Of a stretch of DNA of 32,729 nucleotides, positions 25,779-32,729 are shown piece after piece (position 1 is the stretch's first letter; each line of letters starts with the position of its first letter). The stretch covers positions 1 to 32,729 of the forward strand of contig NZ_SBJH01000102.1 of the NCBI RefSeq assembly GCF_004368405.1. The letters run 5' to 3'. A program made the position numbers and the translations under genes. The notes beneath the pieces are model-generated. The model ran no database searches and was not told where the DNA came from. It was given only the letters and a program-made list of their open reading frames with translations. The stretch comes from Olivibacter sp. XZL3 (GTDB lineage Bacteria > Bacteroidota > Bacteroidia > Sphingobacteriales > Sphingobacteriaceae).

Positions 25779-25794
25779 GCTGTCTACCGACAGC
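25779..25794 (-). other. Tetraloop hairpin between rpsC and rplP
   Basis: GCTGTC (25779-25784) and GACAGC (25789-25794) make a perfect 6-bp stem around the four bases TACC, 23 bp before the rplP start. Confidence 0.55.
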
Positions 25795-25810
25795 ATTCAT
25801 GATACCTAAA

Positions 25811-26617
25811 TTAGTTTTTTCCCTTAGGAGCTCCACCACGGTTGCCACCACGTCCTCCGCCACGGCGGTCGTTTCTTCCACCACCTCTACGGTCGTTGCC
25901 ACCTCGGTTGCGGTCTCCACCGCCGAAGTTGCCGGCACCTTCACCTCTACCCTTAACGTTTCCTTGACCTACATTTGGAGATAAGTCACGCTTACCGTAT
26001 ACTTCTCCTTTACAGATCCATACTTTAACACCTATTTTTCCATAAGTGGTATGCGCCTCTGCCAATGCATAATCAATGTCTGCACGGAATGTATGCAAAG
26101 GAATTCTTCCTTCTTTGTACTGTTCAGTACGAGCCATTTCCGCACCGCCTAAACGACCAGAGCACATGATTTTGATACCTTCTGCTCCCATACGCATCGT
26201 AGAAGCGATCGTGGTTTTCATGGCACGACGGAAAGAAATCCGCGCCTCTAGCTGCTTCGCTACTCCGTCTGCTACCAACTGAGCATCTAATTCCGGACGT
26301 TTAATCTCAAAGATGTTGATTTGAACATCTTTCTTAGTAAGCTTTTTAAGCTCTTCCTTAATTTTATCAACTTCCTGACCGCCTTTGCCGATAACGATCC
26401 CCGGACGAGCCGTGTGGATAGTCACTGTAAGACGTTTCAATGTACGCTCGATAACAACTTTTGCTACGCCACCTTTAGCGATACGAACAGAAAGATATTT
26501 TCTGATCTTCTCGTCTTCAACTAATTTATCGGAGTAGTTGTTGCCACCGAACCAGTTAGAATCCCAACCCTTGATGATTCCTAATCTGTTACCTATTGGA
26601 TGTGCTTTTTGTCCCAT
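25811..26617 (-). CDS. rpsC: 30S ribosomal protein S3 (uS3) with RGG-like tail
   Basis: S3 forms part of the mRNA entry site and has helicase-related function. The 268-residue protein has the KH domain with [20 protein letters not shown] and the C-terminal domain [20 protein letters not shown] and [18 protein letters not shown]. From about residue 213 it continues in an unusual Gly/Arg/Asn-rich tail with repeats of NDRRGGGR and GGNRGG, about 55 residues, compared with 233 total in E. coli. Such RGG-type tails bind RNA in other proteins; here it could extend mRNA contacts. It starts 9 bp after rplV. Confidence 0.97.
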   Translation of the reverse strand: MGQKAHPIGNRLGIIKGWDSNWFGGNNYSDKLVEDEKIRKYLSVRIAKGGVAKVVIERTLKRLTVTIHTARPGIVIGKGGQEVDKIKEELKKLTKKDVQINIFEIKRPELDAQLVADGVAKQLEARISFRRAMKTTIASTMRMGAEGIKIMCSGRLGGAEMARTEQYKEGRIPLHTFRADIDYALAEAHTTYGKIGVKVWICKGEVYGKRDLSPNVGQGNVKGRGEGAGNFGGGDRNRGGNDRRGGGRNDRRGGGRGGNRGGAPKGKN

Positions 26618-26626
26618 TTCTCCTAA

Positions 26627-27061
26627 TTAGTTTTGTGGTTCAGTAGTTTTGCTGTCAACGACAAGGGTTACATGGTTAGAACGCTTGCGAATTCTATAAC
26701 CACGTCCCTGCGGTGCAGGTCTTAATCTTTTTAATTGACGGCCGCCTCCAACAGAAACTTCTTTTACATACAGTTCGCTGTCTTCAACGCGCTTATCTTC
26801 GTTGTTCGCTTCCCAATTCTTGATAGCTGATAATAACAACTTCTCAACCCTTGTAGCAGCTTCTTTATTTGTATATTTCAAAATATACAACGCTTTTTCA
26901 ACTTTTTCACCTCTGATAAGATCTACTACCAAACGCATCTTACGTGGAGACGTAGGGCAGTTCAATAATTTGGCAGTAGAAGCGCCACCCTTCTGTGCCT
27001 GCTCTTTTCTTTCTCTTATCAGTACAGATTTTTTCTTCTTTACGTTATTTGTTGCTTCCAT
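26627..27061 (-). CDS. rplV: 50S ribosomal protein L22 (uL22) with N-terminal extension
   Basis: L22 reaches into the exit tunnel and takes part in macrolide sensitivity and nascent-chain sensing. The 144-residue protein has the core [20 protein letters not shown], a central loop, and the tunnel hairpin [20 protein letters not shown]. About 30 residues precede the usual N-terminus (lysine/arginine-rich, [16 protein letters not shown]). It starts 6 bp after rpsS. Confidence 0.97.
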   Translation of the reverse strand: MEATNNVKKKKSVLIRERKEQAQKGGASTAKLLNCPTSPRKMRLVVDLIRGEKVEKALYILKYTNKEAATRVEKLLLSAIKNWEANNEDKRVEDSELYVKEVSVGGGRQLKRLRPAPQGRGYRIRKRSNHVTLVVDSKTTEPQN

Positions 27062-27067
27062 TGCCTA

Positions 27068-27334
27068 TTATTTTTTCTTTTCAGCGTGACCTCTAAATGT
27101 TCTGGTAGGAGCGAACTCCCCTAATTTATGGCCAACCATGTTCTCGGTTACATACACCGGAATAAACTTATTCCCGTTGTGAACTGCGAAGGTATGACCA
27201 ACGAAATCAGGAGAAATCATAGATCTACGTGACCAAGTTTTAACAACTGATTTTTTATTGGTTTCATTCATAGAAAGAACTTTTCTCTCTAAGTTATGAT
27301 CAATATAAGGACCTTTTTTAATTGAACGAGCCAT
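27068..27334 (-). CDS. rpsS: 30S ribosomal protein S19 (uS19)
   Basis: S19 sits in the 30S head with S13. The 88-residue protein is canonical: [40 protein letters not shown] and [20 protein letters not shown]. Its ATG overlaps the rplB stop by one base. Confidence 0.98.
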   Translation of the reverse strand: MARSIKKGPYIDHNLERKVLSMNETNKKSVVKTWSRRSMISPDFVGHTFAVHNGNKFIPVYVTENMVGHKLGEFAPTRTFRGHAEKKK

Positions 27335-28158
27335 TATTTTTTCCTTCTCTCAATGATGTAACGATTCGATGTTTTCTTCTTATAACGGGTCTTGAAGCCT
27401 TTCGCTAACAAGCCTTTGCGTGAGCGTGGATGACCTCCAGATGCTCTACCTTCACCACCTCCCATAGGGTGATCTACCGGGTTCATAGCTACACCACGAA
27501 CGCGCGGACGGCGGCCCAACCAACGCTTTCTACCTGCTTTACCTAACACTTGGTTAGCTTTCTCAGCATTCGAAACCGCACCGATTGTCGCAACACAAGT
27601 TGCTAAAATCATTCTGGTTTCACCCGAAGGCAATTTAATGATCGCATATTTACCATCACGAGCAGAAAGCTGCGCATACGTTCCTGCACTACGTGCAATC
27701 GATCCGCCTTGTCCTGGATTCAATTCAATATTGTGAATGATCGAACCAAGAGGAATGCTCTTTAATGGTAATGTATTTCCAACTTCTGGAGCAACTTGCT
27801 CGCCAGCAACAATCGTCTGGCCTACTTGTAAACCCTCTGGAGCAATGATATAGCGTTTCTCACCATCTGCATAATGCAACAATGCTATACGCGCAGTACG
27901 GTTTGGATCGTATTCAATAGTGGCTACTTTTGCGGGGATATCTTTTTTATCGCGTTTAAAATCTATCAATCGGTATGATTTCTTATGTCCCCCACCGAGA
28001 TAACGCATAGTCATTTTACCGGTATTATTTCTACCACCCGACTTTTTGATTTTAACAACCAATGATTTTTCAGGTACATTCGTTGTCACATCGCTATAGT
28101 CAGCTCCTACCCGAAAACGAGTACCTGGAGTAACCGGTTTGAATCTTTTAACTGCCAT
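27334..28158 (-). CDS. rplB: 50S ribosomal protein L2 (uL2)
   Basis: L2 is needed for subunit joining and peptidyl transfer. The 274-residue protein shows the OB and SH3-like domains and the signature [20 protein letters not shown]. The histidine in VDHP corresponds to E. coli His229; the second histidine of the E. coli motif is methionine here, a frequent variant. It starts 6 bp after rplW. Confidence 0.98.
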   Translation of the reverse strand: MAVKRFKPVTPGTRFRVGADYSDVTTNVPEKSLVVKIKKSGGRNNTGKMTMRYLGGGHKKSYRLIDFKRDKKDIPAKVATIEYDPNRTARIALLHYADGEKRYIIAPEGLQVGQTIVAGEQVAPEVGNTLPLKSIPLGSIIHNIELNPGQGGSIARSAGTYAQLSARDGKYAIIKLPSGETRMILATCVATIGAVSNAEKANQVLGKAGRKRWLGRRPRVRGVAMNPVDHPMGGGEGRASGGHPRSRKGLLAKGFKTRYKKKTSNRYIIERRKK

Positions 28159-28164
28159 TTCTAA

Positions 28165-28455
28165 TTATATAGTACTGTAAAAGTCAATAGTTTCACCATC
28201 TTTCAACGTGATGATGGCTTTCTTATATTTAGGAGCACGGCCTGAGATATTTCCTGCTTTCGTGTAACGGCTCTTTGTCTTTCCGCAAACCACCATGGTG
28301 TTTACCGATTCAACATTCACGCCGAACATCTGTTCAACCGCAGCTTTAATCTGTATTTTGTTGGCCCTATGGTCCACCTTAAATGTATAGCGGTTCAACT
28401 TTTCTGTTAAAAGCGCCGCCTTTTCTGTTAATACGGGTTTCTTTATTATCTCCAT
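28165..28455 (-). CDS. rplW: 50S ribosomal protein L23 (uL23)
   Basis: L23 at the tunnel exit is the docking site for trigger factor and SRP. The 96-residue protein starts MEIIKKPVLTEKAALLTEKL and has YTFKVDHRANKIQIKAAVEQ and FGVNVESVNTM. I take ATG 28455, one base after the rplD stop; a start four codons upstream would overlap rplD. Confidence 0.97.
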   Translation of the reverse strand: MEIIKKPVLTEKAALLTEKLNRYTFKVDHRANKIQIKAAVEQMFGVNVESVNTMVVCGKTKSRYTKAGNISGRAPKYKKAIITLKDGETIDFYSTI

Positions 28456-28456
28456 G

Positions 28457-29086
28457 TTACTTGGCAAATGCCTCCTCCAATGTTTTAACAGTCTCGGTAG
28501 TTAACAAAAGCTTAGTCGCGTTCAACACATCATATGTATTGATATCCGCTGCTGTAATCACTTTTGCTTTCTTCAAGTTTCTGCTTGATAAATAAACATT
28601 CTTGTTCAAAGCCGGTAAAACCAATAAGGTCTTCTCGTTTGCTACATTTAAGTCATTTACAAGCTTCACATAGTCTTTGGTTTTGATGGACGTGAAGTTC
28701 ACCTCATCCAAAACAACGATGTTGTTTTCTTGCGCTTTATAACTTAAAGCAGATTTACGAGCTAAAGCTTTTAACTTTTTGTTCAATTTGAAGCTGTAAT
28801 CACGGGGCTGTGGACCAAAGATACGGCCACCACCGTTGAACAAGGGGGACTTAATACTACCGGCACGGGCTCCACCAGTACCTTTTTGTTTGTGTAATTT
28901 GCGGGTAGAACCGGCAATCTCGTTACGTTGCTTAGATTTATGCGTACCTTGACGTTGATTAGCCAAATACTGCTTAACATCTAAATAAATAGCGTGATCG
29001 TTAGGGGTTACACCGAATACCGCTTCAGGAAGTTGCACCTTGGCACCTGTTTCTTTACCTGAAATGTTTAAAACTTGTACTTCCAT
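28457..29086 (-). CDS. rplD: 50S ribosomal protein L4 (uL4)
   Basis: L4 lines the exit tunnel and in E. coli represses the S10 operon through its leader. The 209-residue protein has the tunnel loop region with [20 protein letters not shown] and [20 protein letters not shown], followed by the globular C-terminal part. It starts 4 bp after rplC. If autoregulation exists here, the rplC leader (29709-29778) is the place to look. Confidence 0.98.
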   Translation of the reverse strand: MEVQVLNISGKETGAKVQLPEAVFGVTPNDHAIYLDVKQYLANQRQGTHKSKQRNEIAGSTRKLHKQKGTGGARAGSIKSPLFNGGGRIFGPQPRDYSFKLNKKLKALARKSALSYKAQENNIVVLDEVNFTSIKTKDYVKLVNDLNVANEKTLLVLPALNKNVYLSSRNLKKAKVITAADINTYDVLNATKLLLTTETVKTLEEAFAK

Positions 29087-29090
29087 CTTC

Positions 29091-29708
29091 TTATTTATCT
29101 ACGATTACGTAAGAACCCTTTGCACCCGGAACCGAACCGCTAACAACTAGCAAGTTTTGCTCTGGATACACTTTCAACACTTGTAAGTTTTGAACCTTAA
29201 CGCGGTCGCCACCAGTGCGGCCGGCCATACGCATACCTTTGAATACGCGAGAAGGCCAAGATGAAGCACCTAATGAACCCGGTGCACGCATACGGTTGTG
29301 CTGACCATGGGTCTGGCCACCAACACCCGCAAAACCGTGACGTTTCACAACGCCCTGGAAACCTTTACCTTTAGAGGTTCCTACCACATCGATATAATCG
29401 CCTTCAGCGAAAATATCAACTGTAACAACGTCTCCAAGGTTTTTCTCTTCAGGGAAAACCTCAAATTCTACCAACTTACGCTTAGGCGTTGTTTGCGCTT
29501 TCGCAAAATGCCCCTTCAATGATGCGGTCGTGTTCTTTTCTTTCTTTTCGTCGAAAGCTAGCTGGATCGCTGCATAACCGTCATTTTCTTCCGTGCGTAT
29601 CTGCGTTACCACGCACGGGCCAGCTTCAATCACTGTACAGGGAATGTTTCTCCCCTCAGCGTCGTAAATGCTGGTCATTCCTACTTTTTTTCCAATAATT
29701 CCTGACAT
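29091..29708 (-). CDS. rplC: 50S ribosomal protein L3 (uL3), first gene of the operon
   Basis: L3 is an early assembly protein reaching the peptidyl transferase centre. The 205-residue protein has [38 protein letters not shown] and the W-finger region [20 protein letters not shown]. It is the first gene: the upstream 194 bp hold a promoter and leader, then the end of the dedA-family gene. rpsJ, which normally precedes rplC, is absent here. Confidence 0.98.
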   Translation of the reverse strand: MSGIIGKKVGMTSIYDAEGRNIPCTVIEAGPCVVTQIRTEENDGYAAIQLAFDEKKEKNTTASLKGHFAKAQTTPKRKLVEFEVFPEEKNLGDVVTVDIFAEGDYIDVVGTSKGKGFQGVVKRHGFAGVGGQTHGQHNRMRAPGSLGASSWPSRVFKGMRMAGRTGGDRVKVQNLQVLKVYPEQNLLVVSGSVPGAKGSYVIVDK

Positions 29709-29778
29709 TTTCTTTAATTTCTATTTTTGTCCATCGAAGCAGTAGGGCTTCGTTCAAGACATACTAATCCCACAAAGG
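29709..29778 (-). promoter_or_regulatory. Structured 5' leader of rplC operon
   Basis: From the predicted transcription start to the rplC ATG the leader is about 70 nt. It contains a perfect stem CGAAGC/GCTTCG with the six-base loop CCTACT (in RNA sense), and before it a small CCC/GGG stem around TTTGT. The end before the ATG is A-rich (AAATTAAAGAAA), with no Shine-Dalgarno. It is a candidate site for feedback by a ribosomal protein; no known leader family was recognised. Confidence 0.5.
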
Positions 29779-29783
29779 GACGG

Positions 29784-29814
29784 CAAAGATAGAAAACTTC
29801 CTTTAACTATCAAA
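29784..29814 (-). promoter_or_regulatory. Consensus Bacteroidota promoter of the ribosomal operon
   Basis: On the minus strand TTTG (29811-29814), exactly 19 nt, then TATCTTTG (29784-29791). This equals the housekeeping consensus TTTG-N19-TAnnTTTG for the Bacteroidota primary sigma factor. The upstream flank is rich in A/T (about 29815-29850), as in strong promoters. Confidence 0.9.
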
Positions 29815-29902
29815 TACTTAGCGAATTATTTTTTTAATTTTCTTGATGCGGGGAGCACCTCATTCGCTATAGAAATTTTTTCTTTTAGACCGATTTCAGC
29901 AA

Positions 29903-30565
29903 TCACAGGCCGCTGCTTGCCTCTTCCCGCTTGCTTTTTCCTCTTATAACCTCAATGAGAGGGGGCAATATCGAAAGCAAAATGATTGCGAAGATCACAT
30001 ACGTAAAGTTATTCTTTATAACGGGCAAGCCGCCAAAATAGTATCCCAAAAATAAAAACGATGCCACCCAAAGACAGCCGCCCACTACATTGTATGAGGC
30101 AAATTTACCATAGCTCATCGTGCCAATACCCGCCACAAAAGGTGCAAAGGTCCGTACGATCGGAATGAAACGGGCATAAATAATGGTTTTACCGCCGTGC
30201 TTAATATAAAAGCGCTGGGTTTTCTCCAAGTACTCCTTTTTTAAAAGCTTATATTTCCCGCTAAAGGCTACCGGACCTACATATTTACCAATATGGTAGT
30301 TTACTAAATCTCCTAATACCGCCGCAATGATAAGCAATGCGCACAGTAAGAGAATATTCAAATCGGTATCCGGTTTGGCAACGATAGCGCCGGCCGCAAA
30401 AAGCAATGAGTCGCCGGGAAGGAATGGGGTAACCACTAAACCGGTTTCAGCAAAAATAATTAAGAAAAGTATTAAATACGTCCATGTTTGGTACGCGTTG
30501 ACAATCTCTACAAGATGTTTGTCGATATGCAGGATAAAATCAATAACGGATGTTAATACTTCCAC
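29903..30565 (-). CDS. DedA-family membrane protein
   Basis: The 220-residue integral membrane protein belongs to the DedA/VTT family (SNARE-associated PF09335), linked to lipid carrier flipping and membrane homeostasis. The residues found essential in E. coli YqjA/YghB are present: Glu40 and Asp52 (FLPGDS) in the first re-entrant region, and Arg132 and Arg138 in [16 protein letters not shown]. Hydrophobic segments lie near 28-45, 54-62, 70-90, 135-150, 155-178 and 183-207. It starts 25 bp after dnaN, so the two are probably cotranscribed. Substrate (undecaprenyl phosphate or phospholipid) cannot be told from sequence. Confidence 0.93.
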   Translation of the reverse strand: MEVLTSVIDFILHIDKHLVEIVNAYQTWTYLILFLIIFAETGLVVTPFLPGDSLLFAAGAIVAKPDTDLNILLLCALLIIAAVLGDLVNYHIGKYVGPVAFSGKYKLLKKEYLEKTQRFYIKHGGKTIIYARFIPIVRTFAPFVAGIGTMSYGKFASYNVVGGCLWVASFLFLGYYFGGLPVIKNNFTYVIFAIILLSILPPLIEVIRGKSKREEASSGL

Positions 30566-30590
30566 GTATTCTCTTTTTGAAATGAATTAA

Positions 30591-31715
30591 TTATCCCTGA
30601 TTGTTCAGCATAACGGGCATCACAAGCATGAGTATATTTTCGTTTTCTTCCTCTACTGCTGGCAGCAATAAACCGGCCCGGTTCGGTGTACTCATCTCAA
30701 GAACAACTTCCTCACATTCCAAATTGCTAAGCATCTCGATCAAAAATTTGGCATTAAAACCAATCTCTGTATCTTCCCCTTCGTATTGGCAGCTTAAACG
30801 CTCGTGCGCTTCATTCGCAAAATCTAAATCCTCTGAAGAAATATTAAGTTCACTCCCCGTGATTTTTAAACGCACCTGATGGGTTGTTTTATTGGCAAAA
30901 ATAACCACGCGCCGCAATGAGTTTAATAACAACGATCGGTCGATCGTCAATTTGTTCGGGTTCACCTGCGGAATAACCGCTTCGTAATCCGGATAACGTT
31001 CATCAATTAAACGACAAATCAAATGGATATTGCCAAACTTGAAGAATGCACTGGTATTATTATATTCAACGGCGACATCCACATCTTCCGACGGCAACGA
31101 ACTTTTCAACAAAGTCAAGGCTTTCTTTGGAAGAATCATGGAGGTTACTTGTTCCGACTTAACGTCTCCACGGCGATAACGCACCAGCTTGTGGGCATCT
31201 GTCGATACAAAGGTCGTATTTTGCGGGGTCAGCTGACAAAGCACGCCCGTCATTGCCGGCCGTAATTCGTCGTTACTAACCGCGAATATGGTTTTGCTGA
31301 TTGCTTCTGATAAAACAGAGGCTGGAATACGCACCGTAGAGGGATTCTCCACTACCGGAATTTTCGGAAAATCGTCCGCGTTTTCACCACTTAATTTATA
31401 CTTTCCATCACCCGCACTGATTTCAATGGCAAAGGTCTGCACATCTACCGAAAATGCGATGGGCTGATCCGGCAGCGTCTTCAATGTTTCTATTAGAATC
31501 TTAGCTGGAACAGCAACCTTACCTTCTTCTTTCGACTCCACCGGTAGCGACGTTATCATACTTGTCTGCAAATCCGTAGCTGAAATCGTAAGCGAATTAT
31601 CTTTGATCTCAAACAAAAAATTCTCTAATATGGGTAACACGGTACTACTGCTTGATGCACCGTTTACGGCTTGTAGTTGTTTAAGTAAAGTTGAAGTCGA
31701 AACTATGAATCTCAT
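30591..31715 (-). CDS. dnaN: DNA polymerase III sliding clamp (beta subunit)
   Basis: The 374-residue clamp has three repeated domains of about 120 residues forming a dimeric ring on DNA; it tethers the replicase and repair factors. Diagnostic stretches are MRFIVSTSTLLKQLQAVNG at the start, STDAHKLVRYRRG and GFNAKFLIEMLSNL, and the C-terminal MLVMPVMLNNQG with the conserved 'MPM/V' partner-binding end. ATG 31715 is used; an upstream in-frame TTG is less likely. dnaA, recF and gyrB are not adjacent, which is normal in Bacteroidota. Confidence 0.97.
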   Translation of the reverse strand: MRFIVSTSTLLKQLQAVNGASSSSTVLPILENFLFEIKDNSLTISATDLQTSMITSLPVESKEEGKVAVPAKILIETLKTLPDQPIAFSVDVQTFAIEISAGDGKYKLSGENADDFPKIPVVENPSTVRIPASVLSEAISKTIFAVSNDELRPAMTGVLCQLTPQNTTFVSTDAHKLVRYRRGDVKSEQVTSMILPKKALTLLKSSLPSEDVDVAVEYNNTSAFFKFGNIHLICRLIDERYPDYEAVIPQVNPNKLTIDRSLLLNSLRRVVIFANKTTHQVRLKITGSELNISSEDLDFANEAHERLSCQYEGEDTEIGFNAKFLIEMLSNLECEEVVLEMSTPNRAGLLLPAVEEENENILMLVMPVMLNNQG

Positions 31716-31721
31716 ATCTGT

Positions 31722-31729
31722 CAAATATA
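31722..31729 (-). promoter_or_regulatory. -7 promoter element of dnaN
   Basis: TATATTTG fits TAnnTTTG perfectly but ends only 6 nt before the dnaN ATG. A start at the usual distance would give a leaderless or nearly leaderless mRNA. The -33 region at 19 nt reads ATTC, a poor match. Confidence 0.4.
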
Positions 31730-31770
31730 ACGGCAATGATAATAAAAAGAATGGAGAAAGTTAAAAAAAG

Positions 31771-32586
31771 TTATGAGTTGTGCCGTCTGCTCACATGGTT
31801 CATCTTGATGTACTCACTGGGACGAACACCGATCATTTTTTGAAAGGTATTACTAAAAGTAGGTAAACTATTATACCCTACTTTCATTGCCACTTCGTGG
31901 ATGGACAAGGATTTTTCCAACAAAAGCTGCAAAGCTTTCAACATGCGAAGAGCCGTCAGGTATTGAATAAAGGACATGCCCAAGTCTTTTTGAAAGAGCC
32001 GGGACAGGGAACGCGGACTAAACCCGAAGCTCACCGCCAAGTCGTTAAACAAAAAGTCTCTGCCCAGATTCTCCTCCAGGTATAGCGTCAGCTCCTTCAA
32101 ACGCTTGTTTTTGGCCAATGGCAAAGACAAAGGCAGTGAAAAATTGCTCATCTGTGGCAACAACATCTTAAATGCGTCGACAATGGTATAGGCCGCTTTA
32201 TCTTGTGGATCTATATGTCCGGTCCACCGGTTGGTAAACAGCATGAGCTCTAACAATAGATCATTTACAGGATGAATGCTGGTGTTGAAATAGAATGTAT
32301 CATCCGAGGGATAAATCGGAAAATAGAGGTTCCTCATAATCACATCGGGCGAGCTGGGATGAATGCTGTGCTCCACATCGGGGGCAATCCACATATAATG
32401 TCGGGCAGGAAGGAAATAGGACTTTTCGCGCGTTTTTATAAACACCACGCCGCCTTCAGTGTACAAAAACTGTCCCTTTTTGTGCGTATGACTCGGTATA
32501 AATTTCTCACCCATTTGGTTGTGGTAACAATAGATGGTGTCCTCTTTTTTATCTACGTCCGAGATGTAATATTTTTCGCCTGTCAT
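31771..32586 (-). CDS. AraC-family transcriptional regulator
   Basis: The 271-residue protein has an N-terminal cupin-type sensor (SHTHKKGQFLYTEGG at 32-46; PDVEHSI at 69-75) and a C-terminal AraC/XylS DNA-binding domain. The two helix-turn-helix units are at about 180-200 (FNDLAVSFGFSPRSLSRLF) and 228-252 (SIHEVAMKVGYNSLPTFSNT), followed by the typical GVRPSEYIKM. The ligand is unknown. No target genes are obvious in the window: the upstream region faces the window edge and dnaN lies 55 bp downstream on the same strand, probably with its own promoter. Confidence 0.92.
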   Translation of the reverse strand: MTGEKYYISDVDKKEDTIYCYHNQMGEKFIPSHTHKKGQFLYTEGGVVFIKTREKSYFLPARHYMWIAPDVEHSIHPSSPDVIMRNLYFPIYPSDDTFYFNTSIHPVNDLLLELMLFTNRWTGHIDPQDKAAYTIVDAFKMLLPQMSNFSLPLSLPLAKNKRLKELTLYLEENLGRDFLFNDLAVSFGFSPRSLSRLFQKDLGMSFIQYLTALRMLKALQLLLEKSLSIHEVAMKVGYNSLPTFSNTFQKMIGVRPSEYIKMNHVSRRHNS

Positions 32587-32598
32587 AGTATTTGATCA

Positions 32599-32606
32599 CG
32601 AAGGTA
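32599..32606 (-). promoter_or_regulatory. Possible -7 element of the AraC-type gene
   Basis: TACCTTCG on the minus strand, 12 nt before the ATG, differs from TAnnTTTG at one base. The region 19 nt upstream (ATTA) is not a good -33. Weak call. The rest of 32607-32729 shows no gene; a lone TATCTTTG on the plus strand (32713-32720) could belong to a gene beyond the edge. Confidence 0.25.
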
Positions 32607-32729
32607 CAGAACCCTTTCCTTCCGCTAATAAAAGAGTAAAAATCCACTAAATAATATCGTTAGTTTGAACTCTGAAGGATAAATACAAGAAATGAGAATA
32701 GATCGTGAAATATATCTTTGGATAAAAAG

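Noticed and set aside
25799-25984. Plus-strand Thr/Ser/Val-rich frame opposite the rpsC tail
   Set aside because: It is the complement of the RGG-like repeats and is not a separate gene.
32713-32720. TATCTTTG on the plus strand as a promoter for a gene beyond the window
   Set aside because: No TTTG lies 19 nt upstream and the downstream gene cannot be seen.
1-32729. tRNA, rRNA, CRISPR array, complete insertion sequence or defence genes
   Set aside because: None found: no regularly spaced repeats, transposase, integrase or known defence domain is visible, and no tRNA-like cloverleaf was noticed by eye.

Overview
The window is a chromosomal segment of a Bacteroidota bacterium, most likely of the Sphingobacteriaceae (Sphingobacterium/Pedobacter-like). 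The reasons are the shared length and sequence character of the housekeeping proteins, a textbook Bacteroidota promoter (TTTG, 19 nt, TATCTTTG) in front of rplC, A/T-rich ribosome-binding regions that nearly all lack Shine-Dalgarno sequences, zinc-free forms of S14 and L36, and two secreted S9 peptidases typical of this phylum. There is no rRNA, tRNA, CRISPR array or intact mobile element. Only folB, the S9 peptidase that follows it and a broken gene remnant lie on the plus strand.

Layout. (1) 101-2155, minus strand: two nucleotide-sugar genes, gmd and rfbA, the edge of a polysaccharide locus. (2) 2156-2841: a decayed gap holding one copy of a dispersed repeat, a frameshifted fragment of a HAD-type hydrolase gene, and a real 56-residue membrane lipoprotein gene. 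(3) 2913-5439, plus strand: folB and a secreted DPP5-like peptidase. (4) 5561-10550, minus strand: a second secreted S9 peptidase (S9D, glutamyl-endopeptidase-like), a HerA-like DUF853 ATPase and a sugar-nucleotidyltransferase-like protein, probably cotranscribed. (5) 10551-14179: a second repeat copy, dnaK with a strong terminator and a sigma-54-like promoter, and a METTL25-like methyltransferase. (6) 14274-29708, minus strand: 29 genes of the joined S10-spc-alpha ribosomal clusters, from rplC to rplQ, including secY, map, infA and rpoA. (7) 29903-32586, minus strand: dedA-family gene, dnaN and an AraC-type regulator.

The ribosomal cluster is the main unit. It begins at rplC, not rpsJ: a consensus promoter and a structured leader sit directly upstream and the next gene is dedA. 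Most junctions are 18 bp or less, or overlap. Each of the ten gaps of 54 bp or more carries an inverted repeat, several perfect, one a pair of mutually exclusive stems and one followed by a U-run. One of them is a roughly 70-bp element that occurs a second time, inverted, upstream of the DPP5-like gene. This pattern of punctuated gaps, which may divide the long transcript by processing or attenuation, is the most interesting signal here. I found no clearly new enzymatic or defence system.
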